From: Arcicella rosea
GTDB taxonomy: Bacteria; Bacteroidota; Bacteroidia; Cytophagales; Spirosomataceae
Assembly: GCF_040543805.1 (NCBI RefSeq)
Contig: NZ_JBEUMS010000006.1
Location: 124,001-188,000 of the forward strand
Direction: 5' to 3'
Length of the DNA: 64,000 nt
The position numbers and the translations under genes were made by a program. Under the pieces are notes generated by a model. It worked only from the letters and a program-made list of their open reading frames with translations. It was not told the origin of the DNA and did not search any database. This document shows positions 27,301-35,439 of this stretch, piece by piece (the stretch's first letter is position 1; each line of letters opens with the position of its first letter).

Positions 27301-27392
27301 TTACCCTTTACGACAGTGGATTGTGCCAAAGCGTTCAGAGAGAACAACATGACAAACAGTCCAAGCAAAGTAGATAGGAAATGTTTTTTCAT
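24378..27392 (-). CDS. SusC/RagA family TonB-linked outer-membrane transporter
   Basis: A 1004-residue TonB-dependent transporter. It has a signal peptide (1-23, ending ALAQ), a carboxypeptidase-regulatory-like domain (about 27-105: VKGKVLDESNEPLIGVSVI), a TonB box-like EVIVTGT at about 114-120, a plug domain with RLRGPSTIVGSSDPLYIVDG, and a C-terminal barrel ending in an aromatic strand (YSIGLTANF). SusC proteins import glycans or oligopeptides with a SusD lid, here the next gene. Upstream, 213 bp separate it from a divergent DeoR-type regulator, which may control the operon. The nutrient is unknown. Confidence 0.95.
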   Translation of the reverse strand: MKKHFLSTLLGLFVMLFSLNALAQSTVVKGKVLDESNEPLIGVSVILKGTQLGTATNVNGEFTLNVNVKAGNYDFEFRSVGFRSVIKKVMIGKESPIVLSVQLPTDALGLDEVIVTGTSVATSKKQLGNAVTSLKASDLQYSAATSIDQALSGKIAGAQITQNSGNPAGGISVRLRGPSTIVGSSDPLYIVDGVIVNNDSRELLDLGGYAQNRLVDLNPNDIERIEVIKGAAAAAIYGSRASNGVVQIFTKKGKDGKANVSFSSTFRVSEVRKTLPYNTYGKAFVNTTITDKTQMDVTRYDYQKDIFRQAVGNEQYLSVSGGNQNSNYFFSGSMFQNQGIIKSSDFGRSNVRMRIGQHLNKWASITVGGNYTYSSSNEIPNGGINEAYGALTGFIFSNNFVNPAKNETTGAYPSTAPTAVLRRTNPLEAIDRFKFKQSTSRFTGDVQLNLTPIDGLGIDYTFGLDTYSQLGTAYIPPVNTTPSYDAGLSRRADANVLQVNNDLNIRYQTKIGDLIESTTGVGGTIQYDRSQTTSINAQQLGVFGETVNNGALIVSGESRSERAFAGIFVQQTFGIANKLYLTGAGRWDAASVYGLDNRWQFYPKASASYVLSNEEFWKNTFADVLPNFKVRAAWGQAGNLTAIGAYDRFTNYSPVTTAGLNGYLAPLTLGNFTVKPERQTELEIGTDFSLLKDRIGVEFTYYNKEVKDLILNRTLAPTTGYNNRFVNIGTMTNKGFEVMVRAIPVQNKDVKWTSTITYTQNKNVIDGVEGNGVLPFAGGFSQVAAVNGYSLGAFYSTFFARNPDGSLLLTPTGFPQRERGTQLANGQYTVGRDATGQPSGAILSKVIGNPNPTAVYSFINEVEYKKFTFRLQLDAMQGFDVFNFTRRVGERDLYGGLAGYEAELKGEVPKGTSAALFSIFENYIEKGSFVKVRELSISYMATPKALGLKNIRILLAGRNLLSFDNYSGYDPEVNSAGQSNAVRGFDFVEVPIPHQYSIGLTANF

Positions 27393-27605
27393 TTGGATTT
27401 TTGGGGGTTGAGTGAAGGTTTAAATGCCTTTTTCTGCATCTTTCATTCGCCACAAAAACAAAAAACAGGCGAATTCATGCAAAAATCAGAATCATATTTA
27501 AACAAAAATAATGAATTTATTCAAAAATGTTTATTTTTATTGTAAAATTTCACCCTAAATCTACTTTTTTAACAAACATTCAATCAAAAACCCGCAAAAA
27601 AACGC

Positions 27606-28373
27606 ATGAGTATTATTGAAAGTAAAATCTTGCTCAAGAAAGAAAGACAATTGGAGATTATTCATCAGATTAATCTTCATAATAAAATACTTTCTTCGGA
27701 TCTCAGTCTGATTCTGAATGTTTCAGAAGATACTATCCGCCGTGATTTGAACGAATTAGCACTGGAAAATAAAATCGTAAAAGTACATGGTGGTGCACTC
27801 TCGAAATCATACAATGTTTCAGCTACACAAGCTGATACTTATGCTTATGATGAAAAAAAGGTAATTGCCACAAAAATGATTAAACTAATTAAAGATGGCA
27901 TGACGATTCTGACCAGTGGCGGAACAACGATGCGTGCCATTGCAAATCAGCTTCCTAATAATTTACATGTTACTTTTTTTACGGTAAGTCCGTTAATTTC
28001 CTTAGAATTAGCCGAACACCCGAATGTTGAAGTGATATTTTTAGGCGGAAAAATTTCTAATATTTCTAAAATCAGCGTTGGTGGCGAGGTAGTGAGTAAA
28101 ATCAATGACATCAAAGCCGATTTATGTGTATTAGGAATTAATGGTTTCGACCAAGAAGGTATCAGCGATTCTGATTATGAAGTGGTACAAGTAAAAAAAG
28201 CGATGATTAAATCGTCCAGACAAGTGGTAGCAACCACGATTTCTGAAAAATTAAACTCAGATTTACGTTTAAGAGTATGTACTTTAAATGAAATTGATTA
28301 CTTAATTACAGAGCTTTCACCAGAAAATGATTTATTAAAACCCTACAAAGGTTTGGTGAAATACATTTTATAA
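27606..28373 (+). CDS. DeoR/GlpR family transcriptional regulator
   Basis: A 255-residue repressor. The N-terminal helix-turn-helix (about 14-60) ends in the DeoR signature SEDTIRRDLNELALENKIVKVHGGA. The C-terminal sugar-phosphate sensor domain (75-240) has the DeoR pattern GMTILTSGGTTMRAIANQLP and LGGKIS. Such regulators usually respond to phosphorylated sugars. It is divergent from the SusC/SusD operon and 101 bp upstream of aroB. Control of SusC/SusD is plausible from the arrangement only. I see no clear operator repeat in the spacer, which is strongly AT-rich. Confidence 0.92.
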   Translation: MSIIESKILLKKERQLEIIHQINLHNKILSSDLSLILNVSEDTIRRDLNELALENKIVKVHGGALSKSYNVSATQADTYAYDEKKVIATKMIKLIKDGMTILTSGGTTMRAIANQLPNNLHVTFFTVSPLISLELAEHPNVEVIFLGGKISNISKISVGGEVVSKINDIKADLCVLGINGFDQEGISDSDYEVVQVKKAMIKSSRQVVATTISEKLNSDLRLRVCTLNEIDYLITELSPENDLLKPYKGLVKYIL

Positions 28374-28390
28374 AACCAAAAAGGTAAGCC

Positions 28391-28417
28391 TTGATGGAAA
28401 ATAATTGATTAATTTTG
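28391..28417 (+). promoter_or_regulatory. Promoter upstream of aroB
   Basis: TTG at 28391 and TAATTTTG at 28410-28417, 16 bp apart, match the Bacteroidota promoter form. It implies aroB can be transcribed apart from the DeoR gene. Confidence 0.6.
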
Positions 28418-28474
28418 TAGCCCATTCAAAGCTATGGATGAAAAGGAAGTCCAAAACGTTAATCAAATTCAAAA

Positions 28475-29500
28475 ATGTCTGTCATTATTTCCAATATTTC
28501 TGAAAGTCTCCCAGCATTTCTGGCTGAAAACCAATACACCAAAATTCATGTAATTGTTGATGAAAAAACGCATCGTCATTGCTATCCAATCGTTAAATCT
28601 TTATTGCCAAAGCACCAAGTAACAAAAATTAAATCTGGCGAAGCCAATAAAAATTTAAGTACTTGCGAAGCCATTTGGACAGGTTTAACAAATCAATCTT
28701 TAGATAGACATAGTTTGGTGATTAATATTGGTGGTGGAGTAATTGGCGATATGGGCGGATTTTGTGCAGCTACTTACAAGCGTGGAATTGATTTTATTCA
28801 GATTCCAACCACTTTACTTTCACAAGTAGATGCCAGTGTTGGCGGTAAATTAGGCATTGATTTTAATGGATTGAAAAACCATATTGGTGTTTTTAAAATT
28901 CCGAATACGGTACTTATCGACCCAGCTTTTTTACAAACTTTACCCGTAAGTGAATTACGTTCTGGCTTCGGAGAAATTATCAAGCATTGTTTAATCAGAG
29001 ATGCCGTGAAATGGGAAGAGATTCGTAAAATTGATTTTGAAGAGCAAAACTTTGCGGATTTAATTGCTCATTCTGTGGCAATTAAGCAAGAAGTTGTAGC
29101 AGCAGACCCAACAGAAAAAGGTTTAAGAAAAATATTAAACTTCGGGCATACATTAGGTCATGCCATTGAAACATTCTATTTAGGCAAACCAAAATTACAC
29201 TTACTTCATGGTGAAGCCATAGCAGCTGGAATGATTTGCGAAGCTTACATTTCTTTTAAAAGAGGAATGATTGACCAAAAATCATTAGAAGTAATTGAAG
29301 AATTTATCTTTGCAGTCTATGGAAAAGCGACGATTAAAGAAACTGAAATTGAAGAAATTATCGCATTGACAGCACAAGATAAAAAGAACAAAGGCAAAGA
29401 AATTAGATTTTCTTTATTAGAAGGAATTGGGAAATGTACTTATGATATTTCGGTTTCTGCCAGCGAAATGAAAGAATCCTTACTTTATTATATTGGTTAA
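28475..29500 (+). CDS. aroB: 3-dehydroquinate synthase
   Basis: Second enzyme of the shikimate pathway: turns DAHP into 3-dehydroquinate with NAD and zinc, in the cytoplasm. The family motifs are intact in 341 residues: SGEANKNLSTCEAIW, the NAD-binding IGGGVIGDMGGFCAATYKRGIDFIQIPTTLLSQVDASVGGK region, the zinc ligands in FGEIIKH, and the histidine motifs LNFGHTLGHAIE and LHGEAIAAGM. No other aro genes are nearby. A 20-bp perfect hairpin overlaps its stop codon. Confidence 0.96.
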   Translation: MSVIISNISESLPAFLAENQYTKIHVIVDEKTHRHCYPIVKSLLPKHQVTKIKSGEANKNLSTCEAIWTGLTNQSLDRHSLVINIGGGVIGDMGGFCAATYKRGIDFIQIPTTLLSQVDASVGGKLGIDFNGLKNHIGVFKIPNTVLIDPAFLQTLPVSELRSGFGEIIKHCLIRDAVKWEEIRKIDFEEQNFADLIAHSVAIKQEVVAADPTEKGLRKILNFGHTLGHAIETFYLGKPKLHLLHGEAIAAGMICEAYISFKRGMIDQKSLEVIEEFIFAVYGKATIKETEIEEIIALTAQDKKNKGKEIRFSLLEGIGKCTYDISVSASEMKESLLYYIG

Positions 29501-29541
29501 AAAAGAATAGGCTGTCTCAATGAGACAGCCTATTCTTTTTT
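29499..29541. terminator. Bidirectional terminator between aroB and the Skp genes
   Basis: Perfect 20-bp arms (29499-29518 and 29522-29541) around a 3-nt centre, with A6 on the left and T6 on the right. It can terminate aroB on the plus strand and the OmpH operon on the minus strand. Its left arm includes the last bases of the aroB stop codon. Confidence 0.93.
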
Positions 29542-29555
29542 AAGATAAACTTTAA

Positions 29556-30149
29556 TTATTTTTTAGGAGCTCCTCCTGCTGGAGTTGTAGCCGCTGGTGT
29601 TGCTGGTGCTGGAGTAAATGGTTTTGGAGTAACACCCATTCTTTTTAACACTAAGTCAGAGATGTTTGCATCGTCTGGAGCATGTAAAACGATTGGAGTA
29701 GTTCCTTGTCCTGCATCGTAGTTAAATACGAAAGCAAAACCATTTTCTTTTGCTACACCGTGCATGTTGTCTTCAATTTTCTTCAACAATGGTTGTAACA
29801 ATTGAGCTTGTTTCTTTTGTAAAGAAGTAGATGAATTCTGACGGAATTCTTCGATACTGCTTTGCATTCCTTGCAATTCTTTCTCTCTATCCGCTTTAAT
29901 TACATCTGCCATTGTAGCAGCATTTTTCTCATAATCAGCTAATTTCGTTTGGAAATCTTTCACTTTTTGCTGATACATGTTGTCATATTGCGTTTTAGTA
30001 GTCGTCAATTCAGTTTCTACTTGTTTTGCTTCTGGCATTTGAGCTAAAATGTAATCTAAGCTGATGTAACCGATTTTTTGTTGTGCATTTACATTAGCTG
30101 TTGCTAAAGCAAAAATTGCAAATAAAGCAATTAAAAATTTGTTTTTCAT
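29556..30149 (-). CDS. OmpH/Skp family periplasmic chaperone (second copy)
   Basis: A 197-residue protein with a signal peptide ending NVNAQ at 22, followed by the Skp start KIGYISLDYILAQMPEAKQVE. Residues 40-110 form a long coiled coil (the tentacle arms), and the chain returns to a small core at 120-165. It ends in an unusual Pro/Ala/Thr-rich tail (about 175-197). Skp chaperones hold unfolded outer-membrane proteins in the periplasm on their way to the BAM complex. It follows a paralogue by 26 bp, downstream of bamA. Confidence 0.92.
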   Translation of the reverse strand: MKNKFLIALFAIFALATANVNAQQKIGYISLDYILAQMPEAKQVETELTTTKTQYDNMYQQKVKDFQTKLADYEKNAATMADVIKADREKELQGMQSSIEEFRQNSSTSLQKKQAQLLQPLLKKIEDNMHGVAKENGFAFVFNYDAGQGTTPIVLHAPDDANISDLVLKRMGVTPKPFTPAPATPAATTPAGGAPKK

Positions 30150-30175
30150 TTTGTCTGTTATTCTGATTTGGTTAA

Positions 30176-30817
30176 TTACTCTTTTTTGAAGTTGCTTACC
30201 GCTCCTTTTCTATTTGATTTACTTTTTGTTGTATTACTATTTTCTTTGTTCTCTTCTGTTTGTTTGGCTTCTTCTTCTTGTTTTTCCTTGATTTGCTCAG
30301 GCGAAATTCCAAGTTCTTCCATTACGTAATCTGTATAATCATGGGTTGGATTGGTATATAACATAGCTAAACCTTCCGAAGATTTATCAAAGAGAATGTC
30401 TAGTTTTTTAAGTTTAGCCACTTTTTCAACCGCTTTTGCTACTTCGTCTAAAACGGGTTTCATAATGTCTTGTTTTTTCTTAAACAACTCACCTTCAAAA
30501 CCAAATATTTTGTTTTGTAACTCTTTCGCTTCTTTCTCTTTTTCAGCAATTACTTTTAATCGCTGTACTTTCATTTCCTCTGTCAGAAGTACCTCTTCAT
30601 ATCTATAAGCTTTTTCTAATTTAGAAAGCTCTTCGTTTTTAGCAGCAACTTCTTTTATCCATTTACTTGTTAATTTCTCAATTTCTTCCTGAGCATTTCT
30701 GTATTCAGGTAATTTAGAAGTAACATATTCGGTATCTATATAACCAAACTTTTGGGCTTTTATACTAGCACAAAAACACAGGAATGGCAAAATTAGTAAA
30801 AATATCCGCTTTTTCAT
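30176..30817 (-). CDS. OmpH/Skp family periplasmic chaperone (first copy)
   Basis: A 213-residue paralogue of the next gene. The signal peptide ends near SIKAQ (residue 22), followed by KFGYIDTEYVTSKLPEYRNAQEEI, a coiled coil (about 40-115) and a strongly charged C-terminal tail rich in Glu, Lys and Asn (about 170-213). The two copies differ most in their tails. It sits 142 bp downstream of bamA, beyond a terminator, so the chaperone pair may be transcribed separately or by read-through. Role as for other Skp proteins. Confidence 0.92.
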   Translation of the reverse strand: MKKRIFLLILPFLCFCASIKAQKFGYIDTEYVTSKLPEYRNAQEEIEKLTSKWIKEVAAKNEELSKLEKAYRYEEVLLTEEMKVQRLKVIAEKEKEAKELQNKIFGFEGELFKKKQDIMKPVLDEVAKAVEKVAKLKKLDILFDKSSEGLAMLYTNPTHDYTDYVMEELGISPEQIKEKQEEEAKQTEENKENSNTTKSKSNRKGAVSNFKKE

Positions 30818-30907
30818 GGCTAAGGTGGTTAATTTAGTGAATGTATTTGATTAACGCCTTGAACAATATCTTATTGCCATTCTATGTCGATTAACAAAAG
30901 ATTAACA

Positions 30908-30950
30908 ATACTGAAAAACCAAGCCAATTATCAAATCGGCTTGGTTTTTC
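30908..30950 (-). terminator. Terminator after bamA
   Basis: 13-bp perfect stem (30913-30925 with 30938-30950), 12-nt loop. On the minus strand the second arm ends GGTTTTTC. It lies 10 bp beyond the bamA stop and separates bamA from the two Skp genes. Confidence 0.75.
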
Positions 30951-30959
30951 AATTCTTTA

Positions 30960-33578
30960 TTAGCGTATTTGCTGACCAATCGAGAAAGTAAAAGCTTGCT
31001 GACCAAAACCATTACTTGAAGTTTGTCCAGGTACTTTATCAAAAGCAAAACCATAATCAATACCAATCATACCGAAGGCTGGCATAAAAATTCTAGCCCC
31101 AAAACCTGCTGATTTATATAATTTGAATGGATTGTATTCTGAATAATTAGCAAAGTTGTTTCCGCCTTCTGCAAAACCTAATAAGAAAATCGTTGCTGAT
31201 GGATTTAAAGAAACTGGATAACGAACTTCCATTACAAACTTGTTGTAGGCAACCCCACCACTTGGTAAGCTACCTTGCGAACCAAACACTCTGTCTTTAT
31301 AACCACGAAGAGCGATGATGTCACGGCTGATGACATTATAACCTGTTTGCATACCAGAACCACCAAGGTCAAAACGTTCAAAACGAGTAATGTCTTTATT
31401 TGAATTATATGAACCAAGGAAACCCATGTGTGTTCTCATGTGGAAGACCAATTTGCTTGTAATTGGTGTAAACCATGAGGCATCAAACATCCATTTGTGG
31501 TACTCAATTAAATTTTTATTATCGCCTCCAAATAAAGAATACGGAGGAGTTAACGAAGCCGTCAATGAGAAACTAGAACCTGAACGTGGGAACGTTGGGT
31601 TGTCAATACTGTTTCTTGAAAAATTCGTTACAAAAGAAACCGCTACCGAATTACCTTCTGGATAACCATAATATGGTAAGTTCTTCACATCAATTAATTG
31701 TAACGATAGTGAATTACTTAATGAGAAATAATCATCTGGTACTTTCAAACGCTTTCCTAAACTGAATGCTAAAGTAGTACTGTTAAAGTGAGCATCATTC
31801 TGAGCAGCTGTAGCACTATCAGACGTTGAAGTATTTAAACCTAAACCTGTACCATAGCCATATCCGTAACCACTTCCATATAAGCTACTTCCGTAACCAT
31901 AACCTGAACCGTAACCACTCAACTGATTGTACTGTTGAATTTTGTATGGATATGAAATACTTCTACTCAATGAAATAGAGAACGAATTTGGTTTTTTACC
32001 TCCTAACCAAGGCTCTGTAAATGATAAAGAGTAGTTTTGGAAAGAAGTACCATTCGCTTGAAAACGAACAGATAGTTTTTGTCCATCTCCAGAAGGCAAT
32101 GGTTTCCAAGCGCTTAAGTTACCGATATTTCTTGCAGAGAAGTTATTAAAAGTTACACCTAAAGTTCCTACGAAACCGATATAACCACCCCAACCACCTG
32201 AAAGCTCAATTTGATCAGAAGGTTTTTCTTCTACGTTATATTCAATATCAACCGTTCCATCTGCTTTTGGAATTGGGTTTGGTGTAATTTTTTCTGGGTT
32301 AAAATAACCGATAGTTGATAATTCACGAACGGTACGAATGATAGCAGATTTACTAAATTTTTGTCCCGGTAAAGTTCTAATTTCACGCATTACTACGTGG
32401 TCAGAAGTTTTAGTATTACCGTTTACAATTACCTTATTAATAGTCGCTTGTTTACCTTCAGTAATTCTGAAAGTTAAATCCATTGAGTCTCCAGCAACTG
32501 CTGTTTCAATAGGCTCACATTGATAAAACAAATAACCATTATCCATATAAGCCGAACTAACATCTTCGCCTGGCTTACCGTTCAAACGCTTTTCTAAATC
32601 TTCAACGTTATAAACATCTCCTTTTTTAACGCCTAATAATTCAGTCAAGACAGAATCTGGATAAATGTAGTTTCCTTCCCAATATACATTTCTATAATGA
32701 TACTGTTTCCCTTCATCTAGTTTCAAGATAATTTTAACAGTTCTATCAGAATCTTTAAAAACTGAATCAGAAATCAATTGTGCATCTCTGTATCCTTTTT
32801 TATTGTAGAATTCTATCAATTTCTGTTTATCTTCTTCAAACTTTTTAGGAACGTATTTTGAAGAAGTAAAGATTTTATAAAATGCTTTCTGTTTCGTTCC
32901 TTTTAATTTACGACGAAGTACGCTTTCTTTTATCTCTGTTCTACCTACAAATTCAATTTTAGAAATTTTTACTTTATCTCCTTTTTTAATGGCTACTTTC
33001 ATCGTTGCATTATTACCACGAAGTGAATCGGTTTTTTCAGCAATTTTGATACTAACATTCAAATAGCCTTTATCTTGATAGAATTTTCTAATGGCTAACT
33101 CTACGTTTTTCTTAACCGTTTCAGTAACGATTTTTCCTTTGTAGGTTTTGATTTTATCACTTAATGTTTCCTGCTCTCCTTTTTTAATACCTGTATATTC
33201 TAATTTATACAATCTAGGACGCTCTTTAATAACGATATTCAACCAAATTTTATCTCCTTCGATTTTAGTAGCTTCTACTTGTACTTCTTCCAAAATCCCT
33301 TGACCCATCAATTTTTTAATAGCTGAAGTAGCAGCATCTCCCGGAACTTTGATTCTATCTCCGACTCTTAACCCAGAAAGAGAAATCATTGAATTGCCAT
33401 CGTAGAATTTAGAGCCAGTAGTAGTAATTTCAGCAATTTCATATTCTTTAGGTTCAGCGTAATTCATTTCAATTGCTTTTTCAGCAATTGGCGAACGTGC
33501 TCCCATTGCTCCACGCAATTGGGCTTGTGAAAGAAAAGAAATGAATAAGCATGAAAGTAATAATGTATATTTTTTCAT
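30960..33578 (-). CDS. bamA: Outer-membrane protein assembly factor BamA
   Basis: Central component of the BAM complex that inserts beta-barrels into the outer membrane. The start at 33578 is chosen because it opens a signal peptide (MKKYTLLLSCLFISFLSQAQ); the frame is open to 33632. The 872-residue product has five POTRA domains (about 45-450, with patterns such as KISKIEFVGRTEI and INKVIVNGNTKTSDHVVMREI) and a C-terminal 16-strand barrel ending in an aromatic strand (FTFSIGQQIR). Residues about 555-581 are an unusual Gly/Tyr-rich stretch in the barrel part (see findings). It follows uppS and precedes two Skp chaperones. Confidence 0.95.
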   Translation of the reverse strand: MKKYTLLLSCLFISFLSQAQLRGAMGARSPIAEKAIEMNYAEPKEYEIAEITTTGSKFYDGNSMISLSGLRVGDRIKVPGDAATSAIKKLMGQGILEEVQVEATKIEGDKIWLNIVIKERPRLYKLEYTGIKKGEQETLSDKIKTYKGKIVTETVKKNVELAIRKFYQDKGYLNVSIKIAEKTDSLRGNNATMKVAIKKGDKVKISKIEFVGRTEIKESVLRRKLKGTKQKAFYKIFTSSKYVPKKFEEDKQKLIEFYNKKGYRDAQLISDSVFKDSDRTVKIILKLDEGKQYHYRNVYWEGNYIYPDSVLTELLGVKKGDVYNVEDLEKRLNGKPGEDVSSAYMDNGYLFYQCEPIETAVAGDSMDLTFRITEGKQATINKVIVNGNTKTSDHVVMREIRTLPGQKFSKSAIIRTVRELSTIGYFNPEKITPNPIPKADGTVDIEYNVEEKPSDQIELSGGWGGYIGFVGTLGVTFNNFSARNIGNLSAWKPLPSGDGQKLSVRFQANGTSFQNYSLSFTEPWLGGKKPNSFSISLSRSISYPYKIQQYNQLSGYGSGYGYGSSLYGSGYGYGYGTGLGLNTSTSDSATAAQNDAHFNSTTLAFSLGKRLKVPDDYFSLSNSLSLQLIDVKNLPYYGYPEGNSVAVSFVTNFSRNSIDNPTFPRSGSSFSLTASLTPPYSLFGGDNKNLIEYHKWMFDASWFTPITSKLVFHMRTHMGFLGSYNSNKDITRFERFDLGGSGMQTGYNVISRDIIALRGYKDRVFGSQGSLPSGGVAYNKFVMEVRYPVSLNPSATIFLLGFAEGGNNFANYSEYNPFKLYKSAGFGARIFMPAFGMIGIDYGFAFDKVPGQTSSNGFGQQAFTFSIGQQIR

Positions 33579-33624
33579 TTTGCGAATAGTTCTCATTTCA
33601 GATGAGAAAGAAAACATTTGTATT

Positions 33625-34428
33625 TTAAGCATTTACTGGGTTTTTAATTTGCTCTGAGGTTTTCCCAAATCTACGTTCACGTTCTTGATAATCAAGGATT
33701 GCTTCAAAAAGGTGTTCACGTCTGAAGTCTGGCCAGAACAATTCTTCAAAAATATACAATTCAGAATAAGCTAATTGCCAAAGCAAGAAATTACTAATAC
33801 GGTGGTCGCCTCCTGTACGAATCATCAAATCAGGATTTGGAATTCCTTTGGTATCTAATGATTGTTCGAAAAGTTGCTCATTAATATCCTCAACAGCTAA
33901 CTCTCCATTTTTTACTTGTTCGGCTAGTTTTTTGGCAGTTTTAACAATGTCCCACTTTCCACTATAACTTAGTGCCAAAATAACAGTGATACCAGTATTA
34001 TCTTTGGTTTCTTCAATGGCATTTCTAAGCACTCTTTGTGAACTTTCAGGTAATGTGTCGATAGCACCTATGGTATCTAGTCGTACATTATTTTTCTTCA
34101 TATCTTCAAGTTCATCTTTGAGTGCACTGATTAAAAGCATCATCAAAGCATCAACTTCAGCCTTTGGACGATTCCAGTTTTCAGTTGAAAAAGCATAAAG
34201 TGTTAAATATTTCACACCTAAATCTGCACTACCTTCAATGGCTTCTTTTACTGCTTTTAAAGCATTTCTATGTCCGAAAATTCTGTCAACGAAGCCTTGC
34301 TGTTTTGCCCAACGTCCGTTTCCGTCCATGATAACGGCAATATGTTTTGGTAGATTGTTAGGGTCTAATTGTTCTTTCACCGATTTAACACTTTTTAACA
34401 CATAAAACTTATAATAATAGGCTTCCAA
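33625..34428 (-). CDS. uppS: Isoprenyl transferase (undecaprenyl diphosphate synthase)
   Basis: Adds isopentenyl units to farnesyl diphosphate to give the C55 carrier lipid for peptidoglycan and other envelope glycans. The cis-prenyltransferase signature is intact: HIAVIMDGNGRWAKQQG (Asp35), LTLYAFSTENWNRP, and the C-terminal RTGGDHRISNFLLWQLAYSELYF-type motif. From the ATG at 34428 it has 267 residues; the first 16 are not typical, and a GTG at 34380 would give 251, closer to the family. A strong promoter lies about 120 bp upstream. It heads the uppS-bamA unit. Confidence 0.94.
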   Translation of the reverse strand: MEAYYYKFYVLKSVKSVKEQLDPNNLPKHIAVIMDGNGRWAKQQGFVDRIFGHRNALKAVKEAIEGSADLGVKYLTLYAFSTENWNRPKAEVDALMMLLISALKDELEDMKKNNVRLDTIGAIDTLPESSQRVLRNAIEETKDNTGITVILALSYSGKWDIVKTAKKLAEQVKNGELAVEDINEQLFEQSLDTKGIPNPDLMIRTGGDHRISNFLLWQLAYSELYIFEELFWPDFRREHLFEAILDYQERERRFGKTSEQIKNPVNA

Positions 34429-34548
34429 ATACGCAATAAGCAGGTTTGAAGCCCTTTATTCCTAGTATGATGGGTAACTCTTGTAGCTTTTGAAACTTGG
34501 ATAATAAGTCAAAAAATAGACTAGGAGTACTTTTGGGGAATAATATGA

Positions 34549-34579
34549 CAAATTTAACGAATTCCCTATCCTATTCAAA
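34549..34579 (-). promoter_or_regulatory. Promoter of uppS-bamA
   Basis: On the minus strand TTTG (34579-34576) and TAAATTTG (34556-34549) are separated by 19 bp, a full match to the Bacteroidota housekeeping promoter. Transcription would start near 34542, giving a leader of over 110 nt before uppS. Confidence 0.75.
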
Positions 34580-34710
34580 ATCAAGGAAGCCCTTATTGCT
34601 GGCAAGTATGATATTAAAAGGGCATAAAAATGGTATTAAACATAAATAATGTAAAGCTTTTCAGCTTTTACTCATTACGTTCAATACTTCAAAACATGAA
34701 AATTTCTTAT

Positions 34711-35379
34711 TTAAGGACAATATACTTTGATAAATTTGTAGGTTAAAGACAGTGAAGTATAATAATACATATCACCACGACTGTAGTCATTTTGTTGGTT
34801 TTTAGGTAAAGCTGGATTGTCGCCACCTAAATTATCTAAATAGTCTGTAAAGGTTTTTCTAGCACCAAATTCAAGGTTAATATCCCAAGGTCCAGCCAGA
34901 TTATATTTCACGCCAATTCCAAAAGGAATTACTACTTGTAAAGTTTTATAATTTGTTACAGGTGTATCTCTAGGTGAAAACTTCATTAAACCTAATCCTC
35001 CAAAAACATAAGGACTCCAATCTTTATGATAACGATTGTACTTGTAGTCGAAAAAATTATATTCAGTAATTAGGTTTAATTCATTAATAGATGTTTTGAA
35101 AGTCTGTCCTCTTAATTGATTAAAAGAATCATTTACTTTGCTATCATCTCCATAAATTGAGCCTAAAACAATGCTCGATCTGAAACTAACGATTTTGTTA
35201 GGATTATATCTAAAAAGCAAATTTCCACCCAAACGTGCGAAAGCTGGGTGAAAATCGGGAGAAATATCTCCTTTATAATTCATTACTCCTAAACCACCTC
35301 CTATTTCTATTTTTTGTGCGAAAGTATTTATACTTAATAAGCTAAATACTAAAAGGAGAAACTTTTTTGATAATGTCAT
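34711..35379 (-). CDS. Outer-membrane beta-barrel protein, DUF6089-like
   Basis: A 222-residue protein with a signal peptide ending NTFAQ (residue 21). The mature start KIEIGGGLGVMNYKGDISPDF and later strands (ITEYNFFDYKYNRY, WSPYVFGGLGLMKFSP, IPFGIGVKYNL, LEFGARKTFTDYLDN) fit the DUF6089 family, small barrels found next to uppS and bamA in many Bacteroidota. The role is unknown; a link to outer-membrane biogenesis is inferred from this position. It has a paralogue directly upstream. Confidence 0.82.
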   Translation of the reverse strand: MTLSKKFLLLVFSLLSINTFAQKIEIGGGLGVMNYKGDISPDFHPAFARLGGNLLFRYNPNKIVSFRSSIVLGSIYGDDSKVNDSFNQLRGQTFKTSINELNLITEYNFFDYKYNRYHKDWSPYVFGGLGLMKFSPRDTPVTNYKTLQVVIPFGIGVKYNLAGPWDINLEFGARKTFTDYLDNLGGDNPALPKNQQNDYSRGDMYYYTSLSLTYKFIKVYCP

Positions 35380-35386
35380 AATTAAT

Positions 35387-35413
35387 AAAAAAGTCAGGCG
35401 AAAAACACCTGAC
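35387..35413 (-). terminator. Terminator of the first DUF6089 gene
   Basis: On the minus strand GTCAGGTG pairs with CGCCTGAC (one G-U pair) across a T5 loop and is followed by six T. It separates the two paralogous barrel genes. Confidence 0.75.
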
Positions 35414-35439
35414 CGTTCATGAATGTTATTCCAGACTGA

